Positions 56,601 to 64,000 of a stretch of 64,000 nucleotides of DNA are shown here, piece by piece. Made by a program: the position numbers and the translations under genes. Source of the DNA: Acidobacterium sp. S8. Its GTDB lineage: Bacteria; Acidobacteriota; Terriglobia; Terriglobales; Acidobacteriaceae. Where the stretch lies: contig NZ_LMUM01000034.1 of NCBI RefSeq assembly GCF_009765985.1, positions 1 to 64,000 on the forward strand. Reading direction: 5' to 3'. The stretch's first letter is position 1. Every line of letters starts with the position of its first letter. The notes below the pieces were generated by a model. That model was given only the letters and a program-made list of their open reading frames with translations. It ran no database searches and had not been told where the DNA came from.

Positions 56601-59078
56601 TTACTCCGTGCGCAGCGCCTGCATGGGCTCAACCCGTGCAGCCCGGCGCGCGGGGATGAGAGCGGCGGCGATGGAGACAGATACCATGCCCACGCCTGCG
56701 GCTATCAGGCTGAACAGATCGTGCGCGGAAAGCTTGTACAGCATGGAAGCCATAAGTTTGGAGGCAAACCATGCGAGAGGCAGGCCGACGGCAAGTCCTA
56801 CGGTGGCCAACAAGAGACTGTCTCGAAGAACTGCTAAGAGCACCTGGCGGCGCTGCGCTCCCAGCGCCATGCGGACGCCGATCTCCATGGTGCGGCGATT
56901 CACCTGGTAAGCGAGTGCTCCGTAAAGGCCGATGGCGACGAGAAGCGCTGCCAGTCCACCGAAGAAGACAGCCAGACGGGCAAAGAGTGCGGGCATCAGA
57001 TAGGACTCTTCAAATTGGGTCTGAAGAACTTCCGGTTTATCGAGCGGTGCGTTCGGATCCATCTCGCGAAGAACCCGGCGGATAGCGGGAAGTAACGTGA
57101 CGGGATTGCCGGCAGCGCGGACCTCCACATCCATATTTCCAATCGAGTCCGATTGCTGATAGCTGTACCAGGCCATCGGCATCGGTTCTTCATCGGAGGA
57201 GTTGTATTTGCTGTCGCGGACGACGCCGACGATGGTGGCCGGATTTTTCGCGCCCCCGATGGTGTGACCGATCGGGCTGGTATGTTTCAAAAAGCGATCG
57301 GCCAGAGTCTGATTGATGACAACGACTCGCTGCGCTCCCTTGGTATCGCTCTCGCGGATGTCGCGTCCAGACATCACGGGAATGCCCAATGTGCGGAAGA
57401 AGTCCGAGCCGACCTCATTGCTGCGCAGCATATTTTTACCGTCATCCCAGGGGTATTCGCGGCCATCGAGTGTTAGCAGGTTGTTGTCCGTCCAGCCTGA
57501 TCCGGGACGATTGCCGGCGAGGGTGACGGACTCAACTCCGGGTAGCAATTGAATACGCCTGCTGAGCTGGGAGTAGAAGGCGAGCTTCTGCGCATCGTCA
57601 TGCGCCCCGATGGGGTGAACGCCGAATGCCAGCACGCTGTCGGCGTGCATGCCGAGATCGACGTTCTGGTAATTGCGCAAGGTGCGTACCAGCAGGCCGG
57701 AGGCGAAGAGCAGCATGACGCAGAGAGCCATCTGCATGGCGATGAGGATTTTTCCTGTGACCACGCGGCTGCGGCTCGTAGTCGCCTGCGTACCCGTAGA
57801 GCGGAGCACAAGCGTGACCGGCGTATTGCTGGCCGAGCGCAAAGGTGCAAGTCCAAAGAGAACAGCGGCAATGACAGAAATCCCCAGTGTGAAGAGCAGG
57901 ACGCTGGTATCCGGCGCGAGGCTGATCTCCAACGCTGACCACAGCGCGAGCAGGCGAGTGGCTTCGACTGCGAAAAGCCAGCCCAGCAGCGATCCCGAAG
58001 TGACGAGGATGGCACTCTCGGCGAGCAACTGCCGGAAGAGCGGCCACCGGTTTGCTCCGAGAGCCAGTCGTAAAGAGAACTCGCGCTCGCGAGCCGAATT
58101 ACGCGCGACGAACAGCATGATGATGTTGACGCAGGCTATGACCAGCACCAGTGCGACCATGCCCATCAATACATGTAAAGGTGTTTCGTAGTCAGTATTA
58201 GCGGTACCAAGCCCTTGCGCCGGAGCCAGCTGTAGCTCCAGCTTTTCTCCGTTTGGCTTCACGTCTTTTCCGACGGTTTCATAGGCGGCATGGGCAAAAA
58301 CCGGATTCATGTGCGCTTGCGCCTGCTTCGGAGTCACGCCCGGCCGGAGGCGTGCCATGAGCATGAGATTCCACCAGTTGGGACTGCCGTAAAGGGTGCG
58401 TCCGCTGGTAAAAGGAGTGCCCCATGAGGGTAGTTCCGGGCGATTTTGCAGAGGCACCCAAACATCGGTCGAGTTGCCGCCAGATTCGACGCCATAGAAC
58501 CGCGGCGAAGCGATGCCGGTGACGGTAAAGGGCACGCCATTGATATAGAGGATTCGTCCGATGACCTGCGGATCGCGGTTGAAGCGGCGTGTCCAATATC
58601 CATAACTGAGAACAGCAAGCTGCGAGTGCTTGTCCTCGTCTGCCGCAGCGAAAGCCTGTCCCGCCGTCATCTCGACGCCGAGGGCGGAGAAGAAGTTGCC
58701 GCTGACTTCATCTGCCTCGATATCTTCCGGCGTATCACCGTAGCGGGCGGCGGTTTTGGTAAAGGAGAGCGGGACGTAGGCGATGACGTCTGCGAAAGCG
58801 GCGCGGTCTTCGCGCAGCCGATTATAGACATTCATGCCGTAGGTATAGCGCGAGTCACCCGTATTACCGACGCCGGGCGGCATGTGCTCATGGGTGAGAT
58901 AGACGAGTTGCTGCGGATCACGAACCGGTAGAGAGCGGAGCAGCACGGCATTCATAACACTGAAAATGGCGGTGTTTACGCCGATGCCGAGAGCAAGAGT
59001 CAAAACCACGGTCAGGGCAAAGCCAGGCGATTTGCGCAACTGGCGGAAGGCGTAGCGGACGTCTTGCAGCATGGTCAC
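56601..59078 (-). CDS. ADOP-family permease, array member 3 (different subtype)
   Basis: An 825-aa permease starting at a GTG with GGAG upstream (inner ATG at 59072). The N-terminus MLQDVRYAFRQLRKSPGFAL with GIGVNTAIFSVMNAVLL and the core (DIEADEVSGNFFSALGVEM) differ from its array neighbours and are closer to the lone copy at 32138. It ends VEPMQALRTE. Only 18 bp separate it from the following gene. Confidence 0.88.
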   Translation of the reverse strand: MTMLQDVRYAFRQLRKSPGFALTVVLTLALGIGVNTAIFSVMNAVLLRSLPVRDPQQLVYLTHEHMPPGVGNTGDSRYTYGMNVYNRLREDRAAFADVIAYVPLSFTKTAARYGDTPEDIEADEVSGNFFSALGVEMTAGQAFAAADEDKHSQLAVLSYGYWTRRFNRDPQVIGRILYINGVPFTVTGIASPRFYGVESGGNSTDVWVPLQNRPELPSWGTPFTSGRTLYGSPNWWNLMLMARLRPGVTPKQAQAHMNPVFAHAAYETVGKDVKPNGEKLELQLAPAQGLGTANTDYETPLHVLMGMVALVLVIACVNIIMLFVARNSAREREFSLRLALGANRWPLFRQLLAESAILVTSGSLLGWLFAVEATRLLALWSALEISLAPDTSVLLFTLGISVIAAVLFGLAPLRSASNTPVTLVLRSTGTQATTSRSRVVTGKILIAMQMALCVMLLFASGLLVRTLRNYQNVDLGMHADSVLAFGVHPIGAHDDAQKLAFYSQLSRRIQLLPGVESVTLAGNRPGSGWTDNNLLTLDGREYPWDDGKNMLRSNEVGSDFFRTLGIPVMSGRDIRESDTKGAQRVVVINQTLADRFLKHTSPIGHTIGGAKNPATIVGVVRDSKYNSSDEEPMPMAWYSYQQSDSIGNMDVEVRAAGNPVTLLPAIRRVLREMDPNAPLDKPEVLQTQFEESYLMPALFARLAVFFGGLAALLVAIGLYGALAYQVNRRTMEIGVRMALGAQRRQVLLAVLRDSLLLATVGLAVGLPLAWFASKLMASMLYKLSAHDLFSLIAAGVGMVSVSIAAALIPARRAARVEPMQALRTE

Positions 59079-59233
59079 CGGGTCGCTCCAGGGAGTGTTT
59101 CGCGTAAAGGTTGGAGCATGTTGCCATCCAAAACGAGCGGCAGGCTAAGTTATTGATTCGGAGGTGATATGAGAGCGGGGCGGAGATAAAAATGTTCATT
59201 CGCGGACGGAGGCCGTTCGCAAATGGACAGCAT

Positions 59234-61666
59234 TTATTCGTTACGGAGGGCCTGCATCGGCTGAATCAGCGAAGCGCGGAAGGCGGGTACGATGCAGGCC
59301 GCGAGGGCCACGACGAGCAGCACAAAGCAGACGCTGAGGATGGTCCAGGGATCGAGCACGCTGTTCTCAATCCAGCTCGATAACAGGCTGCTGAGAGAGA
59401 AGCTGGCCACCAGGCCGATGACAAGTCCGGCCCCAACGCTGACTCCCGCCGTGCCCAGAACATTTTGCAGGATATGGCGCCGCCGTGCCCCCAGCGCCAT
59501 GCGGATGCCGAACTCATGGATGCGCTGGGCGACGGAATAAGAGACGACGCTGTAGAGTCCGACGATGGCAAGAACCATGGCGAGCACGGAAAAGAGGCCG
59601 GAAAGCACGGCGATGAGGTGCTCGCGGGCCCATTCTGCCTGGTGCTCGACCCGTTCGGTCATGGAAATAACAGGATACGAGACCTGCTGACTGGGGTTGA
59701 TGGCGGCGATCTGACGGCGGACAGCGGACTCGTAGGCGAGCGGATCGCCCCCGGTTCGCACCAGTATCTGCACGAAATCGATCATATAGAGCGAGTAAGG
59801 GACATAAATTTCGGGCTTCACTGCCTGGTCGAGGCCGTCATTGCGAGCGTCGGCAACCACTCCGATAATCGGCAGCCAGCTATCGCTTCCATGGACGGCA
59901 ACGATGCCCGGAGGATGACCTTGTAAGCGCGGGATGCGGACAGAATGGCCGATCGGATCGCTGTTGGAGAAATAGCGGCGGACGAAGGTCTGGTTCACCA
60001 GGGCAAAGGCTGCGCCGCGTTCCGTTTCGGCTGGATCCCACATGCGGCCGCGAAGCAGCGGAATGTGCAGTATGGAGAAGAACTGCGGATCGACAAAATT
60101 TATATTTGTGATCTGCGGGCCGAGCGCGGGCTGTCCGAGAATCTCGATGGGGAAATCCCATTCACTGTTGGGCGGGGCGATGAGGGCGAGCGAGGCGGCA
60201 GAAACTCCGGGAGTCTGAGCCACCTTGTTGCGTAATTGCTGGAAGTAGCTGGCGCGGGCTTCCCAGGTGGTGTAGGTGTTCTGGTGGATGGGGATGCTGA
60301 AGTCGGCTACATGGTGCGGGTCAAAGCCCATCTCAGTGTGCAGTAACCGGCGGAAGCTCTGAATGGCTGAAGCCGAAACGGTGAGCAAAATCATGGCCAT
60401 CGCGATCTGTCCGGCGATCAGAATCGAGTGCAGGCGGCGGCTGGCAACGTTTCCGGCAGCTTTCTGACTGTTTGCCTGCATGATCTCGCGTATTTCGGGA
60501 TTGGCGAGCTGCAGCGCTGGAAAGAGGCCAAAGAGAACGCTGGTCAGGACAGCCAGGCCGATGCTGAATCCCAGAACAGGCACATGGACGGGGATGGCGA
60601 GTCCGCGGGGAAAGAGTTGCCACGGCAGCAGGTGAACGACAAAGGGCGTACTGCGATAGGTGGCGATGACGCCGAGCGCTGCCCCGGCAAAGCCGATGAT
60701 GAGCGATTCGGTAAGCAGCTGGCGCACGATTCTCCAGCCGCTGCCTCCTACGGCGGCGCGGACGGCAAACTCATGTTGCCGCGCAGTGCCGCGGGTCAGC
60801 AGGAGAATGCTGACGTTGACACAGCCAATGACCAGCAACAGTAATACACCGCCGAATAACAGCGTCAGGGCCTTGGCGAGAGGCCGGCGGAAGCGGTCGT
60901 TCACGCTTTGCAGATCAAGCTGGTAGCCTTCGAGCCAAAGGCTTGGCTGTTCATGGATCATTTGCGTGAAGACAGGATGGGCTTCTTCCAGCGCCCGTTT
61001 GCGTGAAACCCCCGGACTCAGCCGCATCACCGTCATGTAGCTGGACGGGTGCTGATTGGAAGTATCGAGTGGTACGTAGACATCCGCGTCCCACCAGGTG
61101 AAGCGGCGCGGCATGACGCCGAGAATGATGTAATTGCGATTGTTCAGTCGCAGGGGCTGGCCGACGATGGCCGGATTTCCATTGAAGCGGCGCAGCCAGT
61201 ACTGATAGGTAAGGACTACGGTGGGCTGCGGCGCCTGGCCCTCCGGCGCATCCGAGGGCAGGAAGGTGCGGCCGAGGTAGGCAGGCACTCCAAAGAACGG
61301 GAAGGCGTTGCCGGAGAGATAGACCACGTCGACATCCTGCGGGATATCGACGGTGGTATCCGCGAGGTATTGTTCGTCCATCTCCACGATGTCAGAGAAC
61401 GCATGCATCTTGCGGAAAGTCGGAAGATAGGTGCGCGCGATATACGCAACCTGATCCGCTCCGGTTTTGGGCCGCGCATAGAACTGCACGATGCGGTCAG
61501 CATGCGGATAGGGCGATGGATTGATGAGGACGCTGTAGACGACGCTGAAGACCGAGACCGTGGCGGCGATGCCGAGCGCGAGCGAAAACACGGCTGTGAT
61601 GGCAAAGCCGGGGTGCTTCCATAACTGCCGGAGAGCGAAGCGAACATCCTGCAGAACGATCGACAC
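59234..61666 (-). CDS. ADOP-family permease, array member 4
   Basis: An 810-aa permease beginning at a GTG after GAGG. SIVLQDVRFALRQLWKHPGF and IAATVSVFSVVYSVLINPSP place it with members 1 and 2; the core has ADTTVDIPQDVDVVYLSGNA. It ends IQPMQALRNE. First gene of the array, followed by a 155-bp gap, so members 1-3 may have their own promoter. No PadR gene or ATPase is associated. Confidence 0.88.
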   Translation of the reverse strand: MSIVLQDVRFALRQLWKHPGFAITAVFSLALGIAATVSVFSVVYSVLINPSPYPHADRIVQFYARPKTGADQVAYIARTYLPTFRKMHAFSDIVEMDEQYLADTTVDIPQDVDVVYLSGNAFPFFGVPAYLGRTFLPSDAPEGQAPQPTVVLTYQYWLRRFNGNPAIVGQPLRLNNRNYIILGVMPRRFTWWDADVYVPLDTSNQHPSSYMTVMRLSPGVSRKRALEEAHPVFTQMIHEQPSLWLEGYQLDLQSVNDRFRRPLAKALTLLFGGVLLLLVIGCVNVSILLLTRGTARQHEFAVRAAVGGSGWRIVRQLLTESLIIGFAGAALGVIATYRSTPFVVHLLPWQLFPRGLAIPVHVPVLGFSIGLAVLTSVLFGLFPALQLANPEIREIMQANSQKAAGNVASRRLHSILIAGQIAMAMILLTVSASAIQSFRRLLHTEMGFDPHHVADFSIPIHQNTYTTWEARASYFQQLRNKVAQTPGVSAASLALIAPPNSEWDFPIEILGQPALGPQITNINFVDPQFFSILHIPLLRGRMWDPAETERGAAFALVNQTFVRRYFSNSDPIGHSVRIPRLQGHPPGIVAVHGSDSWLPIIGVVADARNDGLDQAVKPEIYVPYSLYMIDFVQILVRTGGDPLAYESAVRRQIAAINPSQQVSYPVISMTERVEHQAEWAREHLIAVLSGLFSVLAMVLAIVGLYSVVSYSVAQRIHEFGIRMALGARRRHILQNVLGTAGVSVGAGLVIGLVASFSLSSLLSSWIENSVLDPWTILSVCFVLLVVALAACIVPAFRASLIQPMQALRNE

Positions 61667-61791
61667 GAAGCCTCAGCGTGAGATTGGACTTACTCGGAAA
61701 GACCAAATTCCTACTTTAAACGAGCCCTGCGAGAGACAGCATGGCACAGGCAGAGAAAACTGCAGCGTCGCAAATCAGGACAGCTACGGAA

Positions 61792-61977
61792 TCATCTAGC
61801 GTGATTTCCGGCGGTGATTTGATAGACGAGGAAGCTCATAACTCCGATCACGGCGATGGCAAAGGTCAAAAGAAATCCTCCAATGACCAGGTTTGCCGTT
61901 CGCCGCTGCTCGGGTTTTGGCCGCGTGATGCCAAATGTATCTATAAATAATTCGGTGAGGTACGCCAGCAGCTTCAT
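61792..61977 (-). CDS. small single-helix membrane protein
   Basis: A 61-aa protein from ATG 61977 (GGGGA just upstream): MKLLAYLTELFIDTFGITRP, basic linker PKPEQRRTAN, and one membrane helix (LVIGGFLLTFAIAVIGVMSF). The larger frame above it is read-through from the neighbouring gene's region. Function unknown. It follows the flavoprotein gene by 50 bp on the same strand. Confidence 0.6.
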   Translation of the reverse strand: MKLLAYLTELFIDTFGITRPKPEQRRTANLVIGGFLLTFAIAVIGVMSFLVYQITAGNHAR

Positions 61978-62026
61978 CGTCCCCAAATCTTGCCGTTCCC
62001 AGCATATCGCCTGAGTGCAGTGCGAA

Positions 62027-63187
62027 TCAAAGTGCTCGCCCGGCAGCGGCCCCCGAAGCCCATGCCCATTGAAAGTTGAAGCCGCCGAGATGGCCGGTAA
62101 CGTCCACACTTTCGCCGATGAAAAAGAGACCCAGAAAGCGCTTGCACTCCATTGTTTTGGCGGAAAGCTCATCGGTGTCGATGCCGCCGGCGGTGACTTC
62201 GGCCTTCTCGTAGCCCTCAGTGCCTGCGGGAGTGATGGGGTAGTTGTGCAACTGATGCTCCAACTCTTCGATCGCTCGATTGGTCCACGATTTTGGTTCA
62301 GCCAGAGAGATGATGCGGTCGGCCAGACGCTGCGGCAGGGCTTCTCGAAGCAGTGAGGCGGCTCTTGCGGCGTCTCGTCCTGAGGGGCTGGCGAGGAGCG
62401 ATGTGAATAGCTGTTTTTCCGGTGCGAGATCGAGAGTCAGAGTTTGCGGGGCGGTCCAGTACGAGGAGATTTGCAGGATTGCCGGACCGCTCAAACCGCG
62501 ATGCGTGACGAGCATCTTTTCGCGGAAGCGCTGACGCCCGATGGTCGCGATGACTTCTGCCGAGAGGCCAGCGAGATCGCAGAGCTTTGTGCAGTCCTGA
62601 GGCGACAGCGTGAACGGAACCAGCGCGGGGCGGGTAGGAACGATTTTGATTCCGAACTGACGGGCGACGTCATAACCGAAGCCGGTGGCTCCCATCTTTG
62701 GGATGGAAAGGCCCCCGGTAGCAACGACCAGAGCAGGCGCGTGGAATTCGCCTTTACTTGCATGCAGGGTGAAATTTTCGCCTCGCTCGATGCGTTCGGT
62801 ACGTGTTCCGAGAAAGATGCTGACGTTTGCATCCCTGCACTCGGCGAGCAGCATGTCGAGAATCTGGCGGGAGGACTGGTCGCAGAAGAGCTGACCGAGT
62901 GTCTTCTCGTGATACGCGATGCCGTGCTTGTGGACGAGCGCGAGGAAATCCTGCGGCGTGTAACGTGCGAGCGCTGACTTGGCAAAGTGCGGATTCGCGG
63001 ATAGGAAATTTTCCGGACGACAGTGGATGTTGGTGAAGTTGCAGCGGCCGCCTCCGGAGATGAGGATCTTTTTCCCCGGTCGCTCAGCAAGCTCAAGCAG
63101 AGCGACGCGACGACCGCGCCTGCCTGCTTCGATAGCGCACATGAGTCCGGCTGCGCCAGCGCCGAGGATGATGGCATCGAATGTCAC
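62027..63187 (-). CDS. HI0933/YhiN-family flavoprotein
   Basis: A 386-aa FAD/NAD(P)-binding oxidoreductase: dinucleotide motif IILGAGAAGLMCAIEAGRRG, family motif GKKILISGGGRCNFTN, then LVVATGGLSIPKMGATGFGY and the C-terminal FIGESVDVTGHLGGFNFQWA with ASGAAAGRAL. The family includes BaiN-like reductases, but most members have no proven reaction. Same strand as the small genes on both sides. Confidence 0.9.
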   Translation of the reverse strand: MTFDAIILGAGAAGLMCAIEAGRRGRRVALLELAERPGKKILISGGGRCNFTNIHCRPENFLSANPHFAKSALARYTPQDFLALVHKHGIAYHEKTLGQLFCDQSSRQILDMLLAECRDANVSIFLGTRTERIERGENFTLHASKGEFHAPALVVATGGLSIPKMGATGFGYDVARQFGIKIVPTRPALVPFTLSPQDCTKLCDLAGLSAEVIATIGRQRFREKMLVTHRGLSGPAILQISSYWTAPQTLTLDLAPEKQLFTSLLASPSGRDAARAASLLREALPQRLADRIISLAEPKSWTNRAIEELEHQLHNYPITPAGTEGYEKAEVTAGGIDTDELSAKTMECKRFLGLFFIGESVDVTGHLGGFNFQWAWASGAAAGRAL

Positions 63188-63195
63188 GGGCGGAC

Positions 63196-63393
63196 CTATT
63201 TCACCTCAATGACGGCGAGGCCGTGGGGCGGCAGCTGAAAATTAGCGGTCTTTTTTGTCGCGATCAGACCGTCCTGATAGCTGCCCGGGGCATGCGCGTC
63301 GATGGCGACGTGCTCGGGCGCAGATGGCGCCTGTATGCAGTAAGAGAGGCTCAGCAGAAAGCAGAGAAGCAGGCTCAGAGAAGAACGGCGCAT
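63196..63393 (-). CDS. very short exported protein or collapsed gene
   Basis: A 65-aa frame: signal-like start MRRSSLSLLLCFLLSLSYCI, then about 45 residues ending FQLPPHGLAVIEVK. That ending resembles the C-terminal beta domain of exported glycoside hydrolases, so this may be a signal peptide joined to a tail after an internal deletion. It ends 8 bp before the flavoprotein gene. Confidence 0.4.
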   Translation of the reverse strand: MRRSSLSLLLCFLLSLSYCIQAPSAPEHVAIDAHAPGSYQDGLIATKKTANFQLPPHGLAVIEVK

Positions 63394-63467
63394 GATGACC
63401 TCGAAGAATCAAAGTATCGCGTAAGGCGGGGAATACAAACTGCCGGCTCGTCGGGATTCTGAAACTG

Positions 63468-63501
63468 CTGAGCGCAGCGAAATGAGATTCGCTGCGCTCA
63501 G
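63468..63501. repeat. REP-like palindromic pair
   Basis: CTGAGCGCAGCGAA (63468-63481) and TTCGCTGCGCTCAG (63488-63501) are exact inverted copies of the REP core seen at 45025 and 48280. Between the desaturase stop and the short exported frame. Confidence 0.65.
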
Positions 63502-63525
63502 AATTACGGGCTCTACGAGATGAAT

Positions 63526-64000
63526 TTAGCCGTGAAGTATGCGCGCCGTGCCGCCTTCGGGGCCTTGCACCTTGATCTTCTTTGCCAGGCCTAACCAGCC
63601 AAGGGCGCGGATGCACCAGTAGTTGAAGTCGATCTCGTACCAGGCCATGCCATGGCTGGCAGAAACCGGATGCGCGTGATGGTTGTTGTGCCATCCTTCG
63701 CCGCCGGAGAGCAGGGCCACCCACCACAGGTTGCGCGAGTCATCGCGAGTAGCGAAGCGCTTGGAGCCCCACATATGCGTTGCGGAATTGACCAGCCAGG
63801 TGACGTGCAGCCCGAGAGCTACGCGCAGGAAGACTCCCCACAGCAACCATGACCATCCGCCGACAGCGAAGAGGGCGATGCCAACGAGGGTGATGGGCAG
63901 CCAATGATACTTGCTGAGCCAGCGGTAAAAGCCCTGGCGTGCAAGGTCAGGCGCATAGCGGCCAAGCAGGACCGGGTCATCGTTATGCAGCGAACCGTAG
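63526..64000 (-). CDS. fatty-acid desaturase, C-terminal part
   Basis: Partial: the frame runs through the window edge (last whole codon starts at 63999), leaving about 157 C-terminal residues. DPVLLGRYAPDLARQGFYRW, a membrane segment (LPITLVGIALFAVGGWSWLL), TWLVNSATHMWG (an HxxxH-like box) and GGEGWHNNHHAHPVSA (HxxHH box) are typical of membrane acyl-CoA/acyl-lipid delta-9 desaturases, which use di-iron and O2. The N-terminal histidine box lies outside. Confidence 0.9.
   Translation of the reverse strand, partial: YGSLHNDDPVLLGRYAPDLARQGFYRWLSKYHWLPITLVGIALFAVGGWSWLLWGVFLRVALGLHVTWLVNSATHMWGSKRFATRDDSRNLWWVALLSGGEGWHNNHHAHPVSASHGMAWYEIDFNYWCIRALGWLGLAKKIKVQGPEGGTARILHG

Overview
The window looks like a chromosomal segment from an Acidobacteriota genome, most likely class Terriglobia. 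The main reason is the family content: six very large FtsX/MacB-type permeases without ATPase partners (the ADOP family, 'acidobacterial duplicated orphan permease'), one with its PadR regulator. A huge FG-GAP/Ig-like secreted protein, an exported DinB-like protein and REP-like hairpins between genes fit the same group. No rRNA, tRNA, CRISPR array, integrase or intact transposase was recognised.

Layout. 0.25-3.7 kb: envelope-stress two-component system (histidine kinase and OmpR/CpxR-type regulator) divergent from a Spy/CpxP-like periplasmic protein and a membrane protein. 4.2-9 kb: GAF/histidine-kinase-like protein without catalytic domain, O-methyltransferase, FAD-linked oxidase, LysR regulator. 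9.1-11 kb: long-form IlvD. 11.2-14.7 kb: FG-GAP protein gene broken by two frameshifts. 15.3-18.3 kb: PadR plus ADOP permease. 18.4-22 kb: a scrap region with a broken membrane-protein gene, repeats, a uvrB tail and an orphan GHKL ATPase gene. 22-30 kb: pseudo-receiver protein, mutM, GH42 beta-galactosidase, a GNAT/FemAB-like gene, small exported proteins, REP clusters. 30-48 kb: housekeeping and metabolism (purA, M29 aminopeptidase, acyltransferase, oxidoreductase, glycogen-synthase-type glycosyltransferase, glutathione peroxidase, clpB, hsp20, hslR-like, trmJ-like, ornithine cyclodeaminase-like). 48.5-50.2 kb: rpoD. 51.6-61.7 kb: four ADOP permeases in tandem on one strand. 61.8-64 kb: small membrane protein, HI0933-like flavoprotein, fatty-acid desaturase running off the edge.

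Two patterns stand out. (1) Three times, the 3' end of a gene (LysR regulator, pseudo-receiver gene, GH42) is echoed in the same orientation 1.5-2.8 kb away, and the DNA between gene and echo carries one unrelated gene (FAD oxidase, GHKL ATPase, GNAT-like). Single-gene cargo bracketed by direct repeats of a host gene's 3' end suggests repeated end-directed insertion or Campbell-type integration without a recombinase in the cargo. (2) The divergent promoter of the two-component system carries four 10-bp-phased CTTAAC/CTTTAC-type direct repeats. The same array, sharing an exact 13-mer and oriented the same way relative to its gene, lies upstream of a small exported protein 26 kb away. This predicts a response-regulator regulon from sequence alone.

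All identifications come from reading the sequence. No database search or alignment program was run, and percent identities are by eye.
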